This document shows, in pieces, positions 11,063 through 22,903 of a stretch of 64,000 bases of DNA (position 1 is its first letter; each line of letters opens with the position of its first letter). Source of the DNA: Dolomedes plantarius (Eukaryota > Arthropoda > Arachnida > Araneae > Dolomedidae); contig OU015496.1 of NCBI GenBank assembly GCA_907164885.2, positions 103,750,325-103,814,324 of the forward strand. The letters run 5' to 3'. The notes beneath the pieces are model-generated. The model searched no databases. It was not told the DNA's origin and was given only the letters and a program-made list of their open reading frames with translations. Made by a program: the position numbers and the translations under genes.

Positions 11063-12689
11063 CATTTTTATAATTACCGGAAAGCGCCTATCCTCTGGAC
11101 ACTCATTGAATAAATGAGGAATCTGTCGTCTGCTTTAATAAGGGAACATTCAGAGGGAGAACCGACATAACCGACTATTAGGAGCCAGAATAGAATCATC
11201 CATGCCTTTGCCGGAATTCGAAACCAGGACCATGTCTACTGTATATTTTAGACTTCCTCTCAAACATAGTATTTCCGGGACAAACATGTGTTGGAATAAT
11301 GCAGTTCTGAAATGACTAAACGTAAGTTCGAGAGAAAATCTCATATTGTTAAATATGTTTTTAAAAAACTCGTACCACGAATACGAATATGCAAGAGACA
11401 TGATTTCATTTATTTTCTTCTAAAGATCAGTAATCTTGACATTTTTTAATATCCAAATCTAAGCAAGCATTTGAGTATTTAGCCCTTTTAGAAGAAATTT
11501 CATCTGTATATATCTGAGAGATTCAATTGTACTTAAATACCCCCTGCGGTATTGAAAAGGCGCGCACAGCAGCTTTTAAAATCATATAAAGTACCAAGAA
11601 ATTTAAAGAGCTGTTTTCCACGTAGTTAGGTGGCACTAAAAAACCCTGAAAAATATACTGAAATTGTCATTAGCTGTTTTCTCGGAACAAAAGAAAATTT
11701 AAGAACAATATTTTGCCAACCATTATTTTATTTAAGAGTCTTAACGGAAATAAACATGCTGTAAATATCCTAACAAATTGGTAATTACAAGGCTGTTAGT
11801 GATTTTGAGAAAATGGATCAGCGAGAGGCCGACCAAGAACTGGCAAGACTTTCCTTGAAATTGACTTAAATAAACTGGGTCAATAAAGGTGACCCCAGAT
11901 TAACAAATACATATTTTTAAAATTATTTGTTGCTACATTTATAAATATATGTTTTAGTGCAATGTGCATCAATTTAAAAATTCTTTTAATTTTAATTTAT
12001 ATTTTTAAAAGATAATTATTTAGGGATAGACATCAAGATTTTAATGCTCTGAAACAGAAAAGAAAAAAACATGGAAAAATTCAAATTTTGTAAGCCGCAT
12101 GCTTTGCATTACCGACAGTTAATTACAGTTACAATATCATTTTCACCGAGTGTACTCTGTCTAAGAACTGGAAACATCCGATAAAGTAATACACAAGTTA
12201 ACTATAACTGGCTACGGTATTGATTCATAAACATTGTGTAGCAATTAATTTTTTTTTTTTCGTTAAGTGAGGAAGTAGGGTTTGATAGAAGTATCTATAT
12301 GAACAACCGAGAATCTAATAAGTGATCTGCTGCAAACCCATATACAGGGAATGGCAGAATGGACTCCCACATTTCTGAAGGTCACTGGAAAGGGAGGGGT
12401 AGGAATAGCGCAGAGTGGGAGGTGGCAAATTTTGGGCGGATTTTCTAGTTTGCAGGAGACACCACGAGTTGGTCCGGTGAACATCGAGATTTCGTCATGG
12501 GGACGTTTTTTAAAAAACTAAGATAAGCTAACCGCGACACAGAGTGAATTTAGAACAAGCATCGGGCTCTAAGCAACTGATGCTGTTCTTGATTGATAAA
12601 TAATCCTGCGATGGGATTCAAACGTGGGAGCAAGTAGGTTTGGATTATCAAGGAAATCCAGTGATCGTCCTCGGAACATTAGACCTGGA
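11063..12689. other. No gene seen; possible mariner debris at the end
   Basis: No supported gene. GC content rises from about 12300 to 12690, upstream of a readable transposase C-terminus at 12690, so the last 400 bp may be decayed parts of the same element. I could not read a continuous frame there. Confidence 0.4.
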
Positions 12690-12797
12690 AATGTGCAACT
12701 ACTCCGTGAGACCGCTATTCGTGAGGAAGTTGACACCATTTCCCCAGAGGTGACCAATAAAGTGATGGAAAATTATAGAGAACGGCTTCGGCAGTGA
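12690..12797 (+). pseudogene. C-terminal fragment of a mariner-like transposase
   Basis: The plus-strand frame starting at 12690 reads NVQLLRETAIREEVDTISPE and then VTNKVMENYRERLRQ before a TGA at 12795. The pattern IREEV..ISPE....VMEN...RL is the usual C-terminal tail of mariner-like transposases. Catalytic parts are not readable upstream, so only this tail is called. Family level within Tc1/mariner is uncertain. Confidence 0.6.
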
Positions 12798-14753
12798 ATC
12801 GCAAATAACAGTTGCCATCTGAGTGTTATTTTCAAAACCTAGTAGGAAAAAAACCCTACCTAAATTATTTTATTTTGGAAAAAAATACCCAGAGAAAAAA
12901 AAACTAGATTATAAGTACTTTTCGAAATATAGAACTTATTTTTCTGTAAATTGGTTAGTTCTTTTTTTTTATTATCCTTCGAAATGTGACAGTCCATTAT
13001 GCCGCAGTCTGTATTTTTCAGGGTAGAAAATTATATTGATGTGAATCGTTTCACGTAATCAAATTGTGGGTCGGATTTTCTTGAAGGAAGAAATTCTGTT
13101 CGGATTTATGTATAATCACAACAGATAAGGTATAACTAGTCTGCTCATTGCTCTTCTAAAGTCCATCTGAATATCATACTTCCTTCTGCAATTTAGTGCC
13201 ACCTACAATTTCGTATCTACACGTTTGCAACATTCAAGAATACCCGAATTTATTGTGGAAGGCTTTTATCGCTCGTGTACCTTAAATGCAGTGTATAAAA
13301 ATAATTTTCACATAATTGAATCACTGAAATTTAACATTAGAGTAATAATCCCCTACCTTTGAATTTCGATGCTTAAAACGGGGGTCCTCGCTTCTGGTAA
13401 ATGAAAGAAGCTTTGTTTTTTGAATAAATTGACAGTCTGAGCATTTGCTGCAATCATGGTATATCGTAAAAAATGTATAGATTACATACATCATTCCTAT
13501 TTGTTTTATGTTGTATTTCGAACTTCTTTACGTTGTTTAGCAAATTCCTTTTAATCGTTGCGTAACTTTTCAATAGACCTGCATAAATAAAGGAGGAATA
13601 AATATATTTATGTTTCTCGTGTTAACATTTTGTTTATTCTAGCCCTTCATTATTAATCCATTCAAGTGGATAAACTTAACTCCCCAGGGTTTCAGGGAAT
13701 TAACAAGAAGAAACAGAAGACGGGATAAAGAAAACACCGCCTATTACTGAAAATTAAAACGATGCATTATTAACATAGAAACGTTTTTAACTTTTAACTT
13801 TCTGTGCCTACAAAACTCTCTGGAAGATTTCTTCAATAAATAATCTATGAACTTACTATTGAGGGACTTGGGTCAGAATCACTTGTTGGATTTCTCAGAG
13901 GATGCAATTTTCGTGGCATATTTCATTAATCCTTCGAAAGCTAACAAAAATAAATATTTTAAAGAAAGCGCACACACACATATATATATATGGAATTAAT
14001 ATAGTTATAATATGGTTAAATGAAAATATACGTGGGGCATTTGATAATAAATGTCATCCTGACCAATAGCTCCTTTTATAATAAGTATCACATTTCTAGC
14101 CGAGTTATAAAAAGGAAAGTTATATAAATGATTTGACAAATTGCGTGTGCTTCTGACATTCATTATAATAAAAAAATATCAAATACCTACTGAAGACAAG
14201 AAGGGGAAGGAAACATTATTTTCATCAGTTCTTGCAAAATAATTTGCTTCTTAATAAATTAACAAAGAATAGATAATTAGAGTAGCAAAGACATCTTCGG
14301 CAGTGGTGCAACTGCATATACTGCGGGACAACTTGCTAATTAGCCGTCGAGTGCATTCGTCTTGCAGATTTGACAATGCAATTTTCAGTCATTCATTTTG
14401 TTTTTGTGATTTCAATTTCTTTTAACTGTTTGATTATCGTCCGGTACGGATTCAATGCCTCACACATTCATTGGCGATAAATGTGGACTCACAAGTTCTT
14501 GAAGAGAATGACAGAAAATCAGATACAATCCTAAGGAACAGTATTCGTGTGTCTACTACATCGTCCTGAAAAACGGTGCGGAAGAAGTAGTTGGATTTCG
14601 TCAATATACCTCCGAAATTTACGTCAGCATTTAAAGATACTTTCATGAATGCATTATTGTAGACTATATTTCCATACCCTTATTCAAGAAATATCCACAA
14701 TGGATTTCAGGGCCTCCAAAAATTTTGTTAACCTGCTCACCGGATCTCTCTCC
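12798..14753. other. No gene seen
   Basis: AT-rich sequence with a short CA-TA run near 13973-13990. The ORFs of 64-67 codons are unsupported. Confidence 0.45.
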
Positions 14754-14761
14754 TTCTAGAT

Positions 14762-15064
14762 CAGGGGTGGGCAGACCTTCTAGGGTAAATTTTTTCAAGG
14801 TGTTGCGGTCCACCCAGTGGCGTAGGTGTGGTGAGCTAAAAAAAGGTCTACAATATTTATTATAACTTAATAATAAATGCAGAATATGTACTTATCTATG
14901 TAACTACATTAAAAAAAACTGACTCTTTTAAAACCGCGTTTAAAGCAAAGAGCAAGATACAAAACATAATAATAATAATAATCTTAGGTCTTAGTAAAGG
15001 CGGTCACCCCAAAATGTCTTGGTGGTCCACCGGTCGACCGCGATCGACTTAATGCCCACCCCTG
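14762..15064. mobile_element. Small non-autonomous hAT element with perfect 8-bp target duplication
   Basis: Begins CAGGGGTGGGCAGACC and ends with the inverted ATGCCCACCCCTG, the typical hAT terminus. Both sides carry the same eight bases TTCTAGAT (14754-14761 and 15065-15072), the hallmark target duplication of hAT transposition. The 303-bp body has no ORF, so it must have been moved by a transposase supplied elsewhere. The intact duplication suggests a fairly recent insertion. Confidence 0.93.
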
Positions 15065-15217
15065 TTCTAGATTATAGTTGTCATCCAAGTGGCAACAGGA
15101 TTACTAAGGAGAACAATAAGCGACACAATTTCAAGACTTAGAACTGTCGGACTAGGCATTTTTCACGTGGCCTCCAGTATTTAGACTTCCGTGGTAGATG
15201 TTCTAAAGGTCATATAT

Positions 15218-15478
15218 TCAGGAGTCTTTCCACTTAAAATGATAAGCTGTTAAACGCATGCCATGGGATCTTTGAAAGGTTACGAAGTGTTGAAAATGCA
15301 GCATGAAATCGGATGATGTTTTAATTAACATTTTGCCGTCATCGCGGTTTTCAATCTGATAAGTTCCACCCATGGTATCATTCCCCATACCCCACAAGAA
15401 ATATGTGATGGGTATGTGCACCTCGTTCGACTGATTATCACCAACGACCAACAACAGCGACATCAATATGTTCAGCAT
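15218..15478 (-). CDS. Unrecognised 86-residue ORF with a hydrophobic start
   Basis: The minus-strand ORF starts MLNILMSLLLVVGDNQ, which resembles a short signal peptide, and continues with a balanced composition (PITYFLWGMGNDTMGGTYQI and TSSDFMLHFQHFVTFQRSHG) and ends KWKDS. Sequence just before NQSNEV reads GTTGGTGATAATCAG, which could also be a splice acceptor, so it may be an exon rather than a complete gene. I do not recognise the family. It could equally be a chance ORF or TE debris. There is no supporting neighbour. Confidence 0.2.
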   Translation of the reverse strand: MLNILMSLLLVVGDNQSNEVHIPITYFLWGMGNDTMGGTYQIENRDDGKMLIKTSSDFMLHFQHFVTFQRSHGMRLTAYHFKWKDS

Positions 15479-16844
15479 AGAAAATGCTTTCTATCAAAAA
15501 ATTATCAATCCCCACAATGCTAGTTGATTCGAATTCAAATGGAATCTTCGGTCCTATTGTATAAAATTTCTGTCGTTACGCGGCGAGGAATCCATATCAT
15601 ATCTGGACTAAAGTATCTTTTTTAGTACCAAACACTGCTTTGGTGGGTTAGAACCGTATTCTATATCCGACTTAAGTACTCTTTATACAAGCGCGTGTTA
15701 GAAAAGTGTGATGGTTTCTGTGTGCTGAATTTATATTTATATGCGCATAACACGATAAAGCATTTACGTGCAACTGTGGATAATTTAAACTCTTATAACT
15801 TTATTTTTCACAAAGAATGTTGCACTATTTTTGATACATAGGTTTTCTCAGAGTGATGAATTTCCCATTGCAGCTGTTGCGCAAGGTGTGTAATTAAGCT
15901 TCTTTCGCGCTTCGTGTTCTGTCCATAATAGTATCAATTAATCGATATCTTGATATGTATTTCCCCTATTGTCGTGTTTAGTTTCACATTTGGCGGCATC
16001 ATTCATCATGCCGTCGATATCAGACACTTGCCATCCATCCTGGAGAGGCGAGACAAACAGAAAGGACAGACGTCTGAGAATTATTAGTATAAGGTTACAA
16101 AACGCCGATGAAATATTGCATCCCTGTCAACGGGCAAAATGTGGAAATTTGTAGCCTTTGCTTTAACTAAATGTGTATTATTTTGATGTTTTAAACGCAT
16201 TGTTTTTATGCTTAACGATGATTATTTGTATATGTATGAGTAGATTTTATGACTTCGCATATACGTTTATATTAATATGTATAAATGATAAAAAAAATTA
16301 TAAGCTTATAAAATCGTATGTTAAAAACATTATTTATATAATTTCAGGAGTAGATGTTTGACATTCTAAATACATATTCGCTGAGCATTTCCATGCTGTA
16401 GTGCATATAGAAAAGAATATACTCAGGTCATGTGTGTGGGAAAATCTTTTGTTGACTGAGGAGAGAATGCGCAATTTTACGTCAAAAGGAGAGCCCAACG
16501 CGGAAAATCTTCTTTCATTTTATGAGAGTCAAACAGTATTTTCTGAGTCCTACACTCTAGTCTATATTTAAAATTACATTTTCATGTTTGAACCAGTTTA
16601 TGACAGGGATATCAATAGTACTAGCAATTTATGTCATTTCGTTTCTCAAATTCAAAAGTATAGGAAAATGTCAAAGAACTCTTTTTTTTGTTGTTGAAAC
16701 ATCACTTTTACTGTTTATGATGTACCACCACATGCATTTCTCGGTGATAGTAAAATATGTCTCATTTAAAATGAAAGGCATCAGTCGCACATATTTACAG
16801 CATAATTTCTGGAAACTTCTTATTACAATAGTGATTAATATAAT
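15479..16844. other. No gene seen
   Basis: AT-rich. Three ORFs of 61-93 codons (15969, 16173, 16588) have no recognisable motifs. The last runs into the SINE at 16858. Confidence 0.4.
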
Positions 16845-16857
16845 AACAGATACTTTA

Positions 16858-17208
16858 GGCCTGAGGTAGCCTAGTGGGAGCGTGTCGTCTTTCGGTGCTG
16901 AGGGTGGGCGAATCCTGACAAACGCCATTAAATACCTCCGTGACTAGGCCAGGCATGGGCACGATAAATCCGTAGACGGGAAAGTCCCTCTATGTATATA
17001 AGGTCAGGGATTGTGGGAGCGGGTACAACCGCCCCCCCCCCCAGATGTCATCCCTGGGGTTGGTCTGTTAAAATAGAGGTGCCATTTAGCTAAATCGGAC
17101 TCCGACCCTTGTAGTGCTATTGTAAAACCGGAGTTGCATCCCTCAGCCGGCTAGCCTATATGGACCTGGTTTGGAATACGATTACGGCCACGGGGCATTA
17201 GAAACAAC
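16858..17208 (+). mobile_element. tRNA-derived SINE, copy 1
   Basis: A tRNA-like head carries a box A-like TAGCCTAGTGGG (16867-16878) and a box B-like GGGCGAATCCTGA (16906-16918). These would form an internal RNA polymerase III promoter. The body ends GGGGCATTAGAAACAACAAC, an RTE- or I-like short-repeat tail. The second copy at 22351 lacks the head. Flanks AACAGATACTTTA (16845-16857) and AACAGACCCTTTA (17209-17221) look like a 13-bp target duplication with two mismatches. Confidence 0.8.
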
Positions 17209-17424
17209 AACAGACCCTTTATCAATATGGACTATATAATAAGCCCCTTCGGAAATTGAAATTCTTTGTCGAAGTCTGATTACTTAATATTAGATCAATC
17301 ATACCTTAATATTAGAACAATGATACCCACTGACGACCCATACCCCTCAGAACTGCAAAAAATTGAAGGACAACATTAATCATGATATTCTATTAGACCA
17401 AAATCCCCCCACTAGAAACTGATT

Positions 17425-17751
17425 CTACTGCGCCATCGTGTTTATCTCAAACACTCCAGTTAGTGATAGCAGAACATTGCTATAATCTTTTAAACAGAAT
17501 GTCTCTGAATGATTTGAAAAAGTATGCTTCATTGGGGCATCTATTATAATATAACCACCAATAGTTTCCGAGATAACAGTTGTGATAAACTTACAGGAGA
17601 CATATGAAGTTGAAGGTAAAAACTGAAACCTAAAGTTTGAACCGATAGTGAAGTAATTGGATTTCTGAGAAACTGGAAAAGAGCCTATGATGCCAGATTG
17701 TCTGTTTATAGAACCCGATTCAGGCAGTGGCTTGCTACATAGCTCCACCAT
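17425..17751 (-). CDS. Unrecognised 108-residue ORF
   Basis: The ORF starts at ATG 17751, with a TGA immediately upstream in the same frame, and ends INTMAQ. Composition is not low-complexity: it contains SGIIGSFPVSQKSNYFTIGS and TVISETIGGYIIIDAPMKHT. No family motif, signal peptide or clear splice site was recognised. A remnant of a mobile element or a chance ORF is possible. Confidence 0.2.
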   Translation of the reverse strand: MVELCSKPLPESGSINRQSGIIGSFPVSQKSNYFTIGSNFRFQFLPSTSYVSCKFITTVISETIGGYIIIDAPMKHTFSNHSETFCLKDYSNVLLSLTGVFEINTMAQ

Positions 17752-18957
17752 TCACAGATTTTACTACTTACTAAATGGGCTTTATGATTTCTTCAACAGC
17801 ACTAACTACATTGTGATTTCTATACTATCACACTTTGTAAGTATGGATTATTAGCTAAGAACCTGAATTTTACCTTCATTGTCTACAATACTTAACAAAT
17901 CAGTTATGACAATTTTATTTAAATAAACCAGAAAATATAGTTTATTTTCATAACTATAAAATTAAAAAAGCAATTTTATTCTTAAAAGCTGGAGTAAAAG
18001 GATTTAAGAAAGTTTTAATTTATTGTCATCAGAATGTGAGATTTTAGATGATTGCTTATCTTTTAATTTATTTTACTGTGACTTCAGGAAAAATAGAAAT
18101 AACTAAAGTGCATGTTTAAGATGTTTAATATGCATATCTCTTGATAGAAAACCTTCGAAAATTACTCATTAGTTTTCAGATCCCATGCCGGTTTCCCCAT
18201 GCTCATTGCATTTTGATGAGTATGCATTTTGAACGTGATGGGAAATTTTTATTTTCCGTAATGAGCTTTTACAAAACAGCCAGCAAGGAATTTAATCAAA
18301 AGAACAATTTTTATTCCTTCTTAAATCTATCATTAACTTTCATGTAAAAGTCATTTCCAATAATGCATTTCTCATGTTCCCTTTTGATTCTTGACGAAAA
18401 CAGGGAAAAAAAGCCGAGGAGCGTTCACTCAAACGTGACGCATTTCGGAATCGAAAACAATGCTTGTTAGAAAATATTTAAAAACTTTTAATTTTAAAAG
18501 GATACCCGCCCCATTATATTCCAGTTTAATGAAAACAACAAATATGCTTAAAACGTTTCTCTGTTCTGTGGAAGCACTGCATTTCACTGCGGATGCCAAA
18601 TTAAGAGAAACTAATTTCGGCTGCATACATTGTCGTTTGCTGAGGAATAACATTTATTTTTCCTTCATCTTTTTGTTTTGTTTTGTTTCATATTGAGAAG
18701 GATTGAAGTCACTTGATACTTGGAGAAAACTTATTTATTATTGGTGTAGTAATAAATAAAATATTTTCTTTGAGTTGGTGAACTGTGTCAGGTAATTAAT
18801 TTTTAAATATTTAATGAATTGGGATAACAGGGTCACGAGTTAAAATAGCTATATTTTATAGTTTCCTAATTTTATTACTTGTCGCCAACATAATTTACCT
18901 TAATAAACAGGAAGAATGTCGATAAAAGCGTGAAGTTAATATTAATTTATATCGTAA
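17752..18957. other. No gene seen
   Basis: AT-rich sequence. Short overlapping ORFs on both strands around 18.4-18.7 kb show no motif. Confidence 0.45.
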
Positions 18958-19651
18958 TCTATATTTATAAAACAGTTCCGTAACTGACTGACTGACAGAT
19001 AACGCACAGACCCAACCGCTGGACCTAAAGGGTTGACATTTTGCATTGCGATTCTTCTTATAGTGTAGGGGTGTACTAAGAAAGATTTTTGAAAAATTCT
19101 TAGATTTTTAAAATTAAATTTATAAGCTGTTTTTGTAACATTCTTTAAAGTTTGCATTCAAAATAATAATTTGAGGGTTATAAAATTTATATCACGAGAA
19201 AGTTCCTAAAAAGTCCTTTAAAAAAAATCGTTTTCGAATCTTTACCTCCATTTTCTGATTTTTGGTGAATTTTTAAAGATTTATTTTTAGAATTTAATTA
19301 ATTAAATGCTAATCACGCGATTTCTTTTCTTTTTGTGATACTTTAAATTAATTTTGCGTCACGTGTATAACAAGGAAATAAACTGACAATTTTTTTTCTT
19401 TCTAATGCGGCAGACGATTGAACATTATCCAAAATATATTAAAATACAGGAAAATAAATGTTCCTCAAACTGTACTATATTCTTTAGTATGTTCTATTAG
19501 ATTTTATTTGAATATTTTCTTCTACATTATTTTGTCTATAAAAATATCCGTTCCGATTTTTTTTATAAATATTTTTTTGGCATCAATTGCATATATTACC
19601 GTTGTATTTAATTTGAATGTACTACGTAGCGAAGCACGGGTATTCACCTAG
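18958..19651 (+). mobile_element. Non-autonomous Helitron, 'CAGTCAGT' family, copy A
   Basis: Starts TCTATATTTATAAAACAGTT at 18958 after an A (18957), followed by a CTGACTGACTGACAG stretch. It ends GTAGCGAAGCACGGGTATTC and then ACCTAG at 19651, followed by T (19652). TC start, a GC-rich end with a short stem, CTAG terminus and A/T flanks fit Helitrons. Two more copies lie on the minus strand at 32498 and 53710. There is no Rep/helicase coding, so movement would have depended on an autonomous relative. Confidence 0.82.
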
Positions 19652-19736
19652 TTATTTTAGAATACTTTTCACGAAAATTCCTCAATATTAAGATTGGTGG
19701 GTTGACAGTGCTACGGTCATCTTTTGTTACCCTAAG

Positions 19737-20926
19737 GTAAGCATGTCAAACTCAAAGGCTTACATGGACCATGTGGGGTCAGTTATTTTATTAATATAAC
19801 TTTATATCTTAGTGGACTGTATAAGAATCCATAACAAAAATATATAATGTTCTTGTTTAAGTGCAACTAATCAATCTTCTTACTTCTTTTAACAAAGGTA
19901 ATACTGGAATGGCTTACTTTCAACATCATCTGAAAAATACTTCAATAATAAGGCAACACTAAAAAAATTTAGTTCCATGCATGTAACCTTAAAATGCATT
20001 TAATAATTGACTTTATTTTAACACATAACTGTTGAATTCATGACACATTTAATAACCCTTCGGAATTAGGTTTTACAAAATGAATAATTGACTGTAAAAT
20101 TTCAACAGTTTGAACAATAATCTGCACATAATCTTAAACAAAAAAAAAAAACGAAATGGTATCCAACATAGCGATTTTTGAATTCTTACATGACATTACT
20201 TAGAATACAACAACAGATTAAATATTTCTTATCCATTTTCTTGCCAATACTCAGAATTGAATGTGCAACAACAACAGAACAAAAAAAAACGTTTTAGCTT
20301 GAAGTAAAAAAAAAAGTTACGTAGTAAACCATCTATTGACCAGAAACACAATTAGAATACAAATTACAAACAATATGATGAATAAAATGAACCAATTATT
20401 ATAATGAATTATTTAAAAATAAAAATAAAAATAGTAAGTCTTTTATGAAGATTTAAGTTTATGTGGGCAGAAAAAAAAGGGGGGGGAGAGAGAGAAAATT
20501 TTCAAAATCAATTTTCGTAGAAACGTAGGTTTATTTCAAAGAGTATAGTGTAAAAACAACGAGAACAATATTAATGTTTACAATAACAATACTAATGTTT
20601 TCTTCCTGACACTTTTTGCTCCTGAACATTATATTACCAGACATTGAATAATTGCACAAAAGCATTCCCCAAAAGCGAAATATAACCTGTTTTACACCCA
20701 CCAAACAAATCACTTCGAGCAAAGCTACTTACTGACCAGACTACTACTGATCTAGCATGGGGTAATAGGCTGTTAAAATACTCACTGCTAGTGGGGGGAA
20801 AAGGTACGCCTGTGTATAAGGCCCATAAGATGACACGGTATTTACATATTGTTATATAGCCTGGGATTGGGCAAATAATCGTTGGGACACAAATAATCGT
20901 TGAGGGCCACGAGTTTAACATTCCTG
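19737..20926. mobile_element. hAT-like non-autonomous element, long copy
   Basis: Left end has GCATGTCAAACTCAAAGGCT and right end has the inverted-type GAGTTTAACATTCCTG at 20926. The right 480 bp (from about 20440) match the shorter copy at 21516-22010 closely, including CTTACTGACCAGACTACT and ACACCCACCAAACAAATCAC. The first 700 bp are specific to this copy. Terminal sequence resembles hAT elements that start CAGG.ATGTCAAACTC. An 8-bp target duplication is not visible, so superfamily is inferred from the ends only. Confidence 0.6.
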
Positions 20927-20950
20927 AATTATAGGCATCTTTGGTCTTAC

Positions 20951-21068
20951 TTTCAGACTATATTCGGCCTTAAAAACGTTGAACTCGTATGGCGGTTTCG
21001 CTGGCGTCATCTCTTTCTCTAGTAATTTAAAAGCTGCGCACCGTGTTCGTTTGGCAGAGCAGATTCCC
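20951..21068 (-). other. Possible 118-bp exon, protein unrecognised
   Basis: On the minus strand, TTTTTTATTCCAG (acceptor-like) is followed at 21068 by an open frame reading GICSAKRTRCAAFKLLEKEM and TPAKPPYEFNVFKAEYSLK, then a donor-like GTAAGA at 20950. Base composition is less AT-rich than the surroundings. The frame is also open upstream through the acceptor to 21205. I do not recognise the protein. It sits between two hAT-like copies, so it may be element debris instead of a host exon. Confidence 0.22.
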
Positions 21069-21375
21069 CTGGAATAAAAAAATGCTTTAGCAATGACTTT
21101 CATGAAGTCTTCAGCGGTATGACGTCGTACGGCGAGATCACTGGCTACGCGGACGTAGCGGCCACCATATAGACTATTTATCCTCGGGATTTTAAAAGCT
21201 AGCAAATTTGATTACCCTTGAGGCTCTGCGACACCCGATGCGTGAGGGGCACGTTAGGTCGTCCCGAAAGGTCACTGTGTGTTCAATCCGCTGTGGAGAA
21301 ATCAGTAATTTCGATAATCTGGCTTCACTGCTTTCACGGTTAATTTGGAATCTGCCAAACGGCGTTAATTTTGGG

Positions 21376-21510
21376 TTTCTTTATATAGGATTTTGGGAGT
21401 AATAGAGCTTCCGGAAAAATTAAAGCCAGCAGTTAATTCGAAATCTTCGGAAACGTTTCGTTTTTTCCGGTTTCTTTACAGAGGACTTTGGGAGCAATAG
21501 ATCTTTGAAT
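21376..21510. repeat. Short diverged direct duplication
   Basis: GGTTTCTTTATATAGGATTT near 21376 recurs as GGTTTCTTTACAGAGGACTT near 21469, each followed by TGGGAG.AATAGA. This is a tandem duplication of roughly 93 bp with substitutions. Confidence 0.6.
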
Positions 21511-21515
21511 TAAAG

Positions 21516-22010
21516 TTTGCGTGACAAACTCAAAGGCTTACATGGACCAAATGAACAAGATTCAAATTTATGTGGGCCGCAAAAATAAGAAAAACTTGAA
21601 AATCAATTTTCGCAGAAACGTAGGTTTATTTCGAAAAGTATAGTATAAAAAAAGGAAGAACAACAGTAATATTAATATTTTCTTCTTGGGAGTTGTTATT
21701 CTTGAACACTAACTTACAAGACACTGAATAATTTTACAAATTAATAAGCGTTCTCCGCAAGCGAAATATAACCTGCTTCACACCCACCAAACAAATCACT
21801 TCGTATAAGACTACTTACTGACCAGACTACTCTTCTCGCATGTGGTAGTCAGTTGCTTAAATATTCAGTTAGTGGGGGGAATGGGGTCCTGCGCGGAAGA
21901 CGCAGAAGGTGACACGATACTTACACACCGTTATATTAACTGGGCCTGGACCACACAGATAAACGTTGAGGGCCACATGCGGCCCGTGGGTCGCGAGTTT
22001 GAAATGCCTG
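21516..22010. mobile_element. hAT-like non-autonomous element, short copy
   Basis: Left end GCGTGACAAACTCAAAGGCT and right end GCGAGTTTGAAATGCCTG match the ends of the long copy at 19737-20926. The body is the long copy minus about 700 bp, i.e. an internally deleted or ancestral short form. No ORF carries transposase motifs. Target duplication not visible. Confidence 0.62.
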
Positions 22011-22350
22011 TCGTAAGGCGCATTGGACCGGGACTTACAGTTTAAAGCCAATTCTGGACGGCTACAAACATCCATGTTAACAGTAATATTCGACCCCACA
22101 GACTCTGGTACCGAATGCCAAGACACTCGGCTTCTATCCTCTTCTAAGTTAAGGAATTTGTCAGAAAGGGCCCAAATTATTATTTTTTCATTTTCAAGTC
22201 GAGGAAATTAAATTTCTTCCGTCCTTCTAGTTATTAATGTGTCACCTAATTGCACACTCACCTCACGGCCTGCCGATGCCATAGTCAAGAACCGAGTATA
22301 ATGCGGAATATAACCGAATACAGTCAATGCTGTCAAGACATGAAGATCCA
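22011..22350. other. No gene seen
   Basis: About 340 bp between the hAT-like element and the SINE fragment; nothing recognisable. Confidence 0.45.
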
Positions 22351-22608
22351 TGGCTAGGTCGGATATGGGCACATTAAATCCGTGAACTGGAAAGTCCCTC
22401 TATGAGGTCAGAGAGGGTACGATCCCCTCAGATGCCGTCACTGGGGGTGCTCGTCCAAAACTGAGGTGGCATCTGGCTAAGTCAGAGTCCGACCCATGTG
22501 GTGCCATTATAAAATCCGGAGCCTCGCCCCTCAGCCCTTCAGCTTATATCGACCTGGTTTGGAATAAATTCCGGGTTGGGGGCATTAGAAACAACAACAA
22601 CAACAATA
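22351..22608 (+). mobile_element. tRNA-derived SINE, copy 2, 5' truncated
   Basis: Matches the body of the SINE at 16858-17208 from TGGCTAGGTCGGATATGGGC onward: AAGTCCCTCTATG, GACCTGGTTTGGAATA, GGGGCATTAGAAACAACAAC. It lacks the tRNA-like head and ends in a longer CAA repeat. A 5' truncation is typical of target-primed reverse transcription. Confidence 0.8.
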
Positions 22609-22903
22609 AGATAATCGGGAGAGAAGAATCAGCGTTTAGTCGTGTCAGGTTACGGAGCTTGCTTTTTGAAATGCTATATGTTCAACGAAAGAGTTTCGTA
22701 GAAATTTGTATCGTGCCATTGTTTCAATAATTGTACTCTACCGATCAAAACTCAGCAAGGACTATACTTTGTAAGGTCGTGAATAATTTCTTTAAATATA
22801 TTTTACAAACTGATGAACCACTATGGATCTTCACGGTGTTTTTACGGGGACTCAAATGGGGACATTCTGAAACATGTAATGTGTGATAAATAATCGATTT
22901 TAA
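22609..22903. other. No gene seen
   Basis: Short unique stretch between the SINE and a pogo-like element. Confidence 0.4.
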
